Origin: Bacteroidales bacterium
GTDB lineage: Bacteria; Bacteroidota; Bacteroidia; Bacteroidales; UBA7960
Direction of reading: 5' to 3'
Length of the DNA stretch: 21,577 bases
Assembly (NCBI GenBank): GCA_003557805.1
Contig: PWNY01000245.1
Location: 1-21,577 of the forward strand
Under the pieces are notes generated by a model. It was not told the origin of the DNA. It ran no database searches and saw only the letters and a program-made list of their open reading frames with translations. This document shows, in pieces, positions 16,368 through 21,577 of this stretch. Numbering within the stretch: the stretch's first letter is position 1; the number at the start of each line of letters is the position of its first letter. A program made the position numbers and the translations under genes.

Positions 16368-16856
16368 TTGAAGGCTTTCAAGGAAATTTATCAAAACAAC
16401 TACCGCTCACTGTATCGAGCTGCTCAAAAAATGCTGGGCAATGGGTATGACGTGAAGGATATAATTCAGGAAGTGTTTGTTGATTTCTTCGAAAAAACCA
16501 ATAAGGGCGTGAAAATACATTATCCGGGGAGCTGGTTGTATCGGGTTACGCTCAATAAATGCATGGATGTGTTGCGTAAAAATAACAAGTTCATCGACCA
16601 GGAGCCTTCGCCAGACCAGGTAGTTGAATGTAACACACTGGAGAACAGGGAAACCAAGGCACTTATAGCTGCTTGCCTTTCCGGGCTTAAACCGCACGAA
16701 AGAGCTTTATGCGTTTTGTATAGCGAGGGCCTTAGTTATAAAGAAATGGCTGAAATAACAGGCATCCCCTTTTCATCCATTGGAAAAACATTATCCCGCA
16801 CGCTATGCAAAATGGAAAAATTACTTAAGGAAAAAGGTTATGAAGTGTCTGGATGA
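16368..16856 (+). CDS. ECF-type RNA polymerase sigma factor (sigma-70 family)
   Basis: The 162-residue protein has sigma region 2 (about 4-72, with DIIQEVF at 31-37 and the PGSWLYRVTLNKCMDVLRK recognition helices) and region 4 (about 103-153, LKPHERALCVLYSEGLSYKEMAEITG followed by a helix-turn-helix). Regions 1 and 3 are absent, as in ECF sigma factors. The start is unusual: TTG at 16368, directly preceded in frame by ATG-GAA-TAA. The next Met (16431) would cut into region 2, so the TTG start is preferred. It overlaps the anti-sigma gene by 17 bp and should be held inactive by it until a signal arrives from the envelope. It lies inside the tRNA-bounded segment, as probable cargo. Confidence 0.9.
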   Translation: MKAFKEIYQNNYRSLYRAAQKMLGNGYDVKDIIQEVFVDFFEKTNKGVKIHYPGSWLYRVTLNKCMDVLRKNNKFIDQEPSPDQVVECNTLENRETKALIAACLSGLKPHERALCVLYSEGLSYKEMAEITGIPFSSIGKTLSRTLCKMEKLLKEKGYEVSG

Positions 16857-17289
16857 AGCCCTGCTGCAACAGTTTTTTGATGGAGAATGCAGTCATGAAG
16901 AAGCCATCGAGGTGAAGCTGCATATGAACGCATGCCCGGAATGCCAACACAGGCATACACTGTTGCAGTCCAGGGTGAATGCTGTTCACCAGGCATTCGG
17001 GTTGCTTTGCAAGCCCCCCCTGGATATACCGCCAACACCCTATTCTGAACCCAGGAGAAAGCGAATTACCCTTTACCCTAAGTATGTCCTGCCTTTATTG
17101 GCGGCTGCCAGTGTTTTGATCTTTATTCTGGTTTTTAAAACGAAAGAAATCAACGACATATCCGGCGACCAAATGTCACAAGGTGTTTTTTATCTGGAAC
17201 TTGACGCCAACAAACCGGTTGATCAGCAAGAGTTGAGTTTCACTGTTATTTCACCCGACGGCAGCGTATCAGAAGATGTCGTAAGGTAA
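16840..17289 (+). CDS. Zinc-finger anti-sigma factor, single transmembrane helix
   Basis: The 149-residue protein begins with an anti-sigma (ZAS/zf-HC2) domain, with H28-x3-C32-x2-C35 (HMNACPEC) as its zinc-binding motif. A transmembrane helix follows (about 82-99, after the basic stretch PRRKR), then a short outer segment of about 50 residues. In such proteins the cytoplasmic zinc finger binds the sigma factor encoded upstream. The start at 16840 is chosen because it gives the standard N-terminus for the domain and couples translation to the sigma gene (17-bp overlap). An upstream in-frame ATG at 16780 only extends into the sigma coding region. The extracytoplasmic part is too short to suggest a sensor; the downstream exported protein may serve that role. 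Confidence 0.85.
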   Translation: MKCLDEALLQQFFDGECSHEEAIEVKLHMNACPECQHRHTLLQSRVNAVHQAFGLLCKPPLDIPPTPYSEPRRKRITLYPKYVLPLLAAASVLIFILVFKTKEINDISGDQMSQGVFYLELDANKPVDQQELSFTVISPDGSVSEDVVR

Positions 17290-17314
17290 AACTTTAACCA
17301 AACAACCGATCATC

Positions 17315-18601
17315 ATGAAAAAACCAACGATTTTTCTGGCCGTTTTTTTTCTGGCTTCTGTAATGCTGAATGCACAGACGCTGCTGGACAAGTACAAATC
17401 AGGTGCAATAAACCTTATCCCCGATTCAGAGTACGCTATTGGCGTTGATTGGGACAGGGCCTTGGAGAGCTGGAACGATACCATGGTCGGCCGTTGGGTT
17501 GGTGACCGGAAATCGCTGATGGTGACCCCTGATGGTTCTGCCATTGTCAGCCATCATTTTCGCGATTTTTACACGATGTTTTCACCCGAAGGAGTATTTG
17601 AAGGGGAGTTGCAGGTAAAAAACAGGCAAGGGAGGTCGTATCGGAGTCTTCCCCACCTGCACGGGGTTTTGGATGGCCGGATTCTGTTTTCCGGAATAAA
17701 TAATACGGGGGATATGTATTGCTTTGACAAGCAAGGCAATCTGATCAAAACCCTGCACCTGGATTATGCGGCCAGGCAGATCATTCCACTTCCCGGAAAA
17801 AGACTTGCACTTGTTGGGTGGGTGTTATGGAGCGGAAGCGTCAGGGAGTTTGTTGCCATTGTTGATTATGAAACCAACGAGCAACATATTATCTGGGATC
17901 GTTTTAATCCGAGGACTTTCTCACCCGGGGCCGCAAGGAATAGGTTTCACTATGAATATTCATTCAGGGATGGCGGAATGGTAAGCTGTTCCACCATGCC
18001 TTTTATCCGGGCTCTGGGCATGTCTTATCCGCCAATAATTGCCAATATAAAAGACAAACTGATTGTTACCATACCCGAAACCGGGGAGATCCTTACGTAT
18101 GACCTTAACGGCAAGCTGCTTCGTGAACAAACAATTGATTGGGCAAAGACGTATGTTTCTGTGGAGGAGCAAAAAGAGATTCAGCGCAAAGCAATTGAGA
18201 GATACCGGAACATTAATGAGCCCCGGTTTGCGGCCTGGGCATCACCTGTTGAAAATCGTGCAGCCCGCGATTATTTCGTACAAGAGATGGAAAAGGACCT
18301 GGCAGCCATCAGCCAGCCCATTCAGATGCCGATGTTTTCAACACTCATTAAGGACTCTGATGACAACCTTTTGTTTTTTGAATTCCCCAAGGAGGAGGGC
18401 GACAACAAGTTTAATGTTTGGATATACACCAATGGGGGACAATTTGTGGCACAGAGCAGTTTCCAGGTAGAGGATTATGTGTTGGAGATCAAGCCATCTA
18501 AAATGGTTTTCCACGATGGTTATATTTATGCACTTGTAGAGAAAAAAGGGGCAGGTGGTGTGCCGCTTCGCGTGGTAAGATTTGCCTTGACAACGAAATG
18601 A
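17315..18601 (+). CDS. Exported beta-propeller-like protein, unknown function
   Basis: The 428-residue protein has a signal peptide (residues 1-20, with the LNAQ cleavage site common in Bacteroidetes). The body shows recurring beta-strand units such as GVLDGRILFSGINNTGDMYC, FDKQGNLIKTLHL and TGEILTYDLNGKLLREQ, consistent with the six-bladed propeller family of Bacteroidetes, but I could not count blades exactly. It lies 25 bp after the anti-sigma gene in the same orientation and is probably co-transcribed with it. It may be the extracytoplasmic partner or the target of the sigma factor. The sequence gives no catalytic motif, so no function is assigned. Confidence 0.7.
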   Translation: MKKPTIFLAVFFLASVMLNAQTLLDKYKSGAINLIPDSEYAIGVDWDRALESWNDTMVGRWVGDRKSLMVTPDGSAIVSHHFRDFYTMFSPEGVFEGELQVKNRQGRSYRSLPHLHGVLDGRILFSGINNTGDMYCFDKQGNLIKTLHLDYAARQIIPLPGKRLALVGWVLWSGSVREFVAIVDYETNEQHIIWDRFNPRTFSPGAARNRFHYEYSFRDGGMVSCSTMPFIRALGMSYPPIIANIKDKLIVTIPETGEILTYDLNGKLLREQTIDWAKTYVSVEEQKEIQRKAIERYRNINEPRFAAWASPVENRAARDYFVQEMEKDLAAISQPIQMPMFSTLIKDSDDNLLFFEFPKEEGDNKFNVWIYTNGGQFVAQSSFQVEDYVLEIKPSKMVFHDGYIYALVEKKGAGGVPLRVVRFALTTK

Positions 18602-18612
18602 AAATTGGAATT

Positions 18613-18635
18613 TGTTGCGACTTCCCGTGACTGGG
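18613..18635 (+). repeat. 23-bp direct repeat, left copy, flanking mntA-hepT
   Basis: TGTTGCGACTTCCCGTGACT followed by GGG matches 19446-19468 in the same orientation at 20 of 23 positions. It begins 11 bp after the propeller gene stop and marks the left side of the mntA-hepT unit. Confidence 0.55.
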
Positions 18636-18651
18636 ACGGCCGAGCGTTAAT

Positions 18652-18672
18652 AATTGATCCGGTGGATCAATT
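18652..18672. repeat. 9-bp-stem palindrome upstream of mntA
   Basis: AATTGATCC (18652-18660), loop GGT, GGATCAATT (18664-18672): a perfect inverted repeat, with no T-run after it, so it is a weak terminator candidate for the propeller gene. The flanks GAGCG and GAGGAGCG suggest a larger repeated unit, perhaps a REP-like element. Confidence 0.5.
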
Positions 18673-18685
18673 TAGCGAGGAGCGA

Positions 18686-18710
18686 GGTTTTTGTTGGCCA
18701 ACCTAAAACC
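18686..18710. promoter_or_regulatory. Nested palindrome upstream of mntA, possible operator
   Basis: The outer arms GGTTTT (18686-18691) and AAAACC (18705-18710) enclose a 10-bp perfect palindrome GTTGGCCAAC (18693-18702). It lies about 50 bp before the -7 box of the mntA-hepT operon and could bind a regulator, since toxin-antitoxin operons are often autoregulated. This role is inferred. Confidence 0.35.
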
Positions 18711-18757
18711 ATTGTTGCTCATCCTGCTTCACGTATTCACTGTTTGTTAAATTTAAG

Positions 18758-18765
18758 TATATTTG
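18758..18765 (+). promoter_or_regulatory. -7 box for mntA-hepT
   Basis: TATATTTG is an exact TAnnTTTG match 18 bp before the mntA start codon. No TTG sits at the usual -33 distance. Confidence 0.45.
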
Positions 18766-18783
18766 CTTGTATAAGAGCACATA

Positions 18784-19065
18784 ATGATGAACCAAGGTTT
18801 TCAGCGGGAAATTATTTCAGTCTTGGCGAAATACAAGCCAACCAGGATAGGCATTTTCGGTTCCTATGCCAGAAATGAGCAAACGTCCGAAAGTGATCTT
18901 GATCTCCTTGTTGATTTTGGCGAAACGGTAAACCTTCTTGAAATAATAGGCATTGAACAGGAACTGTCGGAAAGACTTGGTGTAAAAGTTGACCTGGTTA
19001 CCATGCGATCATTGAACCCCCGAATTAAACAACATATTGAAAAAGATTTGATTCCTTTGTTATGA
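18784..19065 (+). CDS. mntA: MntA-family nucleotidyltransferase antitoxin
   Basis: The 93-residue protein is a minimal nucleotidyltransferase with the exact GSx10DxD motif: G26-S27, then D38-L-D40, in the segment GSYARNEQTSESDLDLL. A third likely metal ligand is D70 (KVDLV). In characterised MntA-HepT pairs this protein transfers AMP units to the tyrosine of the HepT active-site motif and thereby blocks the toxin. The gene overlaps hepT by 4 bp (ATGA), the arrangement usual for these pairs. Two Met codons start the frame; 18784 is the first. All catalytic residues are kept, so it should be active. Confidence 0.92.
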   Translation: MMNQGFQREIISVLAKYKPTRIGIFGSYARNEQTSESDLDLLVDFGETVNLLEIIGIEQELSERLGVKVDLVTMRSLNPRIKQHIEKDLIPLL

Positions 19066-19412
19066 CGGCCAAAGATCCACTGATATACCTTGAGCACATC
19101 CTTCTGTGTATTGACCGGATCAAGGAATATACCGAAACGGTCAAACAACAAGCGTTTCTTGAAAAACCCATGATACAGGATGCCGTAATAAGGAATTTTG
19201 AGATCATAGGAGAAGCGACAAAGCAGGTTGACAAGTCTATCCGCGAAAGGTATCCTCAGGTTGAATGGAAGAAAATTGCCGGAATGAGAGACAAGCTCAT
19301 TCATGATTATATAGGGGTTGACCTTTATGCGGTTTGGGCTGTTGTAAAGGATGTTCTGCCGGAACTTGAAAAAGAAATTAAACAGATTATTCAGGACGAG
19401 AAAGGAGAATAA
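19062..19412 (+). CDS. hepT: HepT-like HEPN ribonuclease toxin (DUF86)
   Basis: The 116-residue protein is all-helical in appearance and carries the HEPN motif Rx4HxY as R76-DKLI-H81-D-Y83. In characterised members, R and H form the RNase site that cuts tRNA or mRNA, and the tyrosine is the residue modified by the partner MntA. Length and motif position match the family. It starts within the mntA stop codon, so expression is coupled with the antitoxin. The pair is complete, and may serve as a stability or phage-defence module of the surrounding element. Confidence 0.92.
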   Translation: MTAKDPLIYLEHILLCIDRIKEYTETVKQQAFLEKPMIQDAVIRNFEIIGEATKQVDKSIRERYPQVEWKKIAGMRDKLIHDYIGVDLYAVWAVVKDVLPELEKEIKQIIQDEKGE

Positions 19413-19445
19413 TAAAACCTGAATTCTCGTAACAGCGAGATGGCA

Positions 19446-19468
19446 TGTTGCAACTTCCCGTTACAGGG
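19446..19468 (+). repeat. 23-bp direct repeat, right copy, flanking mntA-hepT
   Basis: It matches 18613-18635 at 20 of 23 positions in the same orientation and lies 34 bp after the hepT stop. Its last four bases run into the right att-like repeat, so the boundary of the TA unit coincides with the end of the tRNA-bounded segment. Confidence 0.55.
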
Positions 19469-19581
19469 GGAGCCATCAAGGACAAGGGGTCGATTTCGAC
19501 CCCTTTTTTTCCGCCTCTTCTGTATCCTTTGTAAATGCTGGTGTTTTGGAGTGTCTGTTATCCCGGGGAAATGGTTGCAAC
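19465..19581 (+). repeat. Putative attR: second copy of the tRNA 3' end repeat
   Basis: It repeats the last 11 bases of the tRNA-Asn gene, its terminator and the flank (35 bp identical, then related to 19581). The rest of a tRNA is missing (TGTTGCAACTTCCCGTTAC stands upstream of the copy), so this is a displaced 3' fragment, not a second tRNA. Confidence 0.65.
19486..19510 (+). terminator. Second terminator copy, after hepT
   Basis: GGGGTCGA (19486-19493) pairs perfectly with TCGACCCC (19496-19503), then seven T residues. Compared with the tRNA copy, one T-to-C change turns a G-T pair into G-C, keeping the stem. It lies 73 bp after the hepT stop and would terminate mntA-hepT transcription. 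Confidence 0.8.
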
Positions 19582-19590
19582 TATTTCACC

Positions 19591-20394
19591 TTAAAACTTC
19601 AGTTTCTTTAACTGCCGGCGAATCTCCCTGGCCATTTTGTCAAAATCGGGCAAATCTTGAATTTGGCCTGCCATGGAGGTTTTCCAGCGTCCCCTGTACT
19701 GTGGCATTCGTTGTTCAAGCTTATTGTGAAAGTCAGCCGGATCAATTTCCTTGCTTTTACATTTGACTCTGAACGCATTAAGATAAAGTTCAACATTCAT
19801 TCCATGCATTTCCAGCAGATACCAAATGTCATAGAAATCACGTACCTGCATGCGTTGCATTACAGCACGCAACTTTTCGACCAGGATTTCTTCAAGAGGG
19901 GAGCAAAGTAGTTGATGTTCCTTTTGATCGGAATATCCCAAGAAAACCCTTCGTTCTTTGGAGACGAACATGAGTTGTTCACTTCTGGAGATATCAACTT
20001 TTATTTTTTTGTTGACACCCAAACCTCCAAGTGGACCAATATAACTGATGTAGAAGTTTATGCCACCATCTTCATGTTTAGTATGGTCGATGATTTCAAG
20101 TAGGATATTGGCCTCTTTCCGCACATATTCAAAAACCTCAGCAAACCACTCGAAGATTTTTTCATCCGAAATACCATTATCGATTAAGGTAAAATCAAGG
20201 TCTTCTTAAAATCGGTAATCTTCGAAATAGACTTTCTTCAAAACCGTAACGCCTTTGAAAACTATTGCCCTTGAAAGTCGCTGATGCATGGCAATACCCT
20301 GAAGTATCCAGGAAAGGATATAGTTTTTTTCAATCTGCGTATCTCGTACACCAACTTTTCGTGCTTTGTTTTGTATTTCCCCAGGCTTGATCAT
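19591..20394 (-). pseudogene. abiEii: AbiEii-family nucleotidyltransferase toxin, broken by an in-frame stop
   Basis: The frame is continuous from ATG 20394 to the stop at 19591 (267 sense codons if read through), except for a TAA at codon 63 (20206-20208). The text before it (RDTQIEKNYILSWILQGIA, VFKGVTVLKKVYFEDYRF) and after it (EDLDFTLIDNGISDEKIF) together form the start of an AbiEii nucleotidyltransferase, where family members usually read RFSEDLDF: a single C-to-A change in a TCA Ser codon would create the stop. The family GGT motif is also changed, to G48-V49-T50. The downstream open part (GTG at 20124) lacks the catalytic D65-L-D67. In intact AbiE systems this protein is the toxin of a type IV pair. 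It overlaps abiEi by 4 bp (ATGA), showing it was once a normal operon. A sequencing error could explain the stop but not the GVT change. Confidence 0.85.
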
Positions 20395-21212
20395 GTGTAA
20401 ATGGCAGATTTGATGGTTTCAGTTTCAAGATTTTGTTGGATGCTCCAACGCCTGATCATCTTGCCGGATTTTGGAAGTTCTGTATCGAGCAATACATAAG
20501 AATCTGTTTTTACATTTTGTAATTTTTGTATTATTTCAGTCTTTATGTCAAGTGTTTCAAGTAAAAAACCCAATCGTTTAATGACTGCCTGGGACCTGAA
20601 GCGCTGTGTATATTCAAAGAGCCTGTTGTATATGATCTTTTCTTTTGATGCATACATTGCACGTGCGACTTCCGTAATGCCGCCAGCATAGTCTGGCTTG
20701 AACAAGCAGTCTACAAATGTCTTTTCAAGGTCAGAACACATGACCTTGTTAAAGCTGTCAATCCAGGTTTTCTTAGAACCAAAAAAATGCTTTTCATTAT
20801 GGTAAACAAATTGGAATGTGACGTTTTTTATTTTCAAGGTTGAAGGGCGAATCTGCCTGGCAACAACTATTTGCTCTTTGAGTGAGGGTTGAGTTATCAG
20901 GTCGTGGATTTGTAAAGCAGAGTAGTATCCAATGTAATGTTCAGTTCCTCTAACCAGATTCTCCGCTACTAAATGCCAATTGGGCATAAAAGTTTCGGCA
21001 TTTTGCTCATAGGGTATAATGTAGTACAGCCCTTTTTTTAGTCGCATCAAAAGCCCTCTTTTTACCATATCACTCAAAAGTTCTTTTAACGCGCTTTCGC
21101 TTGAATGAGGCAATGCCAGTGCTGCTTCTGAATAATCAAAACAATCCCTGTCCATCTGATTGAAATAGGCAAGAATCTTGTTGGATTGAGTTGATATATA
21201 CTTGTTTTTCAT
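20391..21212 (-). CDS. abiEi: AbiEi-family type IV antitoxin / transcriptional regulator
   Basis: The 273-residue protein has an N-terminal winged helix-turn-helix (about 8-65, ALKELLSDMVKRGLLMRLKKGLYYI) and a C-terminal AbiEi domain (about 80-200, with ENLVRGTEHYIGYYSALQIHDL and LEKTFVDCLFKPDYAGG). In AbiE abortive-infection systems the antitoxin represses its own promoter by binding inverted repeats and counters the AbiEii nucleotidyltransferase without direct contact. It appears intact, while its partner gene is broken. The start at 21212 fits the usual N-terminus. The 140 bp upstream end at an IS3 element. Confidence 0.88.
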   Translation of the reverse strand: MKNKYISTQSNKILAYFNQMDRDCFDYSEAALALPHSSESALKELLSDMVKRGLLMRLKKGLYYIIPYEQNAETFMPNWHLVAENLVRGTEHYIGYYSALQIHDLITQPSLKEQIVVARQIRPSTLKIKNVTFQFVYHNEKHFFGSKKTWIDSFNKVMCSDLEKTFVDCLFKPDYAGGITEVARAMYASKEKIIYNRLFEYTQRFRSQAVIKRLGFLLETLDIKTEIIQKLQNVKTDSYVLLDTELPKSGKMIRRWSIQQNLETETIKSAIYT

Positions 21213-21353
21213 CGTTGAAGAGTAAAGTTTTACGTGATATCAATGATACGAATAATAAATCATAAATGTTATATATCAAAGTAAAAAAGTCAGCTTTAAC
21301 CTGACAGAAATGATACAAAATGTTTTTCATACAGTACATATCTCTATGTATAG
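21213..21353. promoter_or_regulatory. A/T-rich upstream region of abiEi
   Basis: This gap should hold the abiEi promoter and operator. I see the palindrome TGATATCA at 21235-21242 with ATGATAC next to it, a related ATATATCA at 21272-21279, and an inverted repeat TACATA-TCTC-TATGTA at 21335-21350 close to the insertion sequence end. No clear TAnnTTTG box is present (TATCATTG on the minus strand, 21241-21248, is one base off). Confidence 0.3.
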
Positions 21354-21577
21354 TGTAGTGGTCTGGAAAATTTGGACAGGAATTAATAAACCTCTAAATT
21401 TCTGTCATGAAACAAACCAGAAGAAAATTCAGTTCCTCCTTCAAGACGAAGGTGGTTTTGGAGGCGCTCAAAGAGCGTTACACCATGAGCGAACTCTCAG
21501 AGAAGTTTGAGATTCATCCCAACCAGATCGCTACCTGGAAGCGTGAGTTTTTGAAAAAGGCCGAAAATGTTTTTGAA
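21354..21577 (+). mobile_element. IS3-family insertion sequence, left end (partial)
   Basis: TGTAGTGGTCTGGAAAATTT, followed by GGACAGG, has the TG-start and GGAAAATTTGGACAGG form of IS3-family terminal inverted repeats, 53 bp before an OrfA start codon. The right end lies outside the window, so the exact terminus and target duplication cannot be shown. Confidence 0.65.
21407..21577 (+). CDS. IS3-family transposase OrfA, N-terminal part
   Basis: 57 codons are visible before the window ends. The protein starts MKQTRRKFSSSFKTKVVLEA and continues with a helix-turn-helix ending HPNQIATWKREFLKKAE, the standard DNA-binding N-terminus of IS3 OrfA (transposase family 8). In complete elements OrfA is joined to the DDE catalytic OrfB by programmed -1 frameshifting; that part is not in the window. 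Confidence 0.9.
   Translation, partial: MKQTRRKFSSSFKTKVVLEALKERYTMSELSEKFEIHPNQIATWKREFLKKAENVFE

Noticed and set aside
18613..19468. Integron-type gene cassette with attC site
   Set aside because: No GTTRRRY/RYYYAAC core pair or long attC-like imperfect hairpin could be matched, and no integron integrase is present.
19465..19475. Second tRNA gene at the right repeat
   Set aside because: Only the acceptor 3' strand and CCA are present; no D, anticodon or T arm precedes it.
19440..19766. Plus-strand open frame across the second terminator and the end of abiEii
   Set aside because: It runs through the terminator and opposite a recognisable gene remnant, and its translation has no family features.

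Overview
The window looks like a chromosomal segment of a Bacteroidota bacterium, probably order Bacteroidales. Three things point there: a secreted protein ending in a type IX secretion (Por) sorting domain, exact matches to the Bacteroidetes -7 box TAnnTTTG ahead of several genes, and a minus-strand block dut - TPR lipoprotein - DUF4292 lipoprotein - EnvC-like protein - tatA - LysM lytic transglycosylase - DUF4837 lipoprotein, which is familiar from that phylum. No rRNA or CRISPR array is seen, and there is one tRNA.

Region 1 (1-7160) holds exported or membrane proteins: a gluzincin-type (HExxH) peptidase-like protein, a zinc-less exported methionine sulfoxide reductase B, a 1367-residue CotH-kinase/lamin-tail protein for type IX secretion, and a Yip1-family membrane protein. 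Region 2 (7160-14490) is the envelope block. dut heads it, followed by two lipoproteins, a degenerate LytM/M23 amidase activator, a twin-arginine translocase subunit, a peptidoglycan-cleaving transglycosylase and a DUF4837 lipoprotein. A membrane-anchored serine hydrolase follows at 14554-15840.

Region 3 (16051-19581) is the most interesting part. A tRNA-Asn(GTT) gene is followed by a Rho-independent terminator. The last 11 bases of the tRNA gene (including CCA), the terminator and about 85 further bases recur in direct orientation 3348 bp downstream (35 bp identical, about 120 bp related). This is the layout expected of attL/attR around an element inserted at a tRNA 3' end. Between the copies lie an ECF sigma factor, a zinc-finger anti-sigma factor, an exported beta-propeller-like protein, and a complete MntA/HepT (nucleotidyltransferase/HEPN) toxin-antitoxin pair. 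The pair is itself bracketed by 23-bp imperfect direct repeats and preceded by two palindromes. No integrase is visible.

Region 4 (19591-21577) continues the accessory DNA: an AbiE-type (type IV) toxin-antitoxin operon in which the antitoxin gene abiEi is intact but the abiEii nucleotidyltransferase carries an in-frame stop just before its catalytic DLD motif, then the left end of an IS3-family insertion sequence cut by the window edge. The tRNA-proximal area therefore looks like a small defence/toxin-antitoxin island, with one system intact, one decaying, and an uncharacterised sigma/anti-sigma/propeller cargo module.
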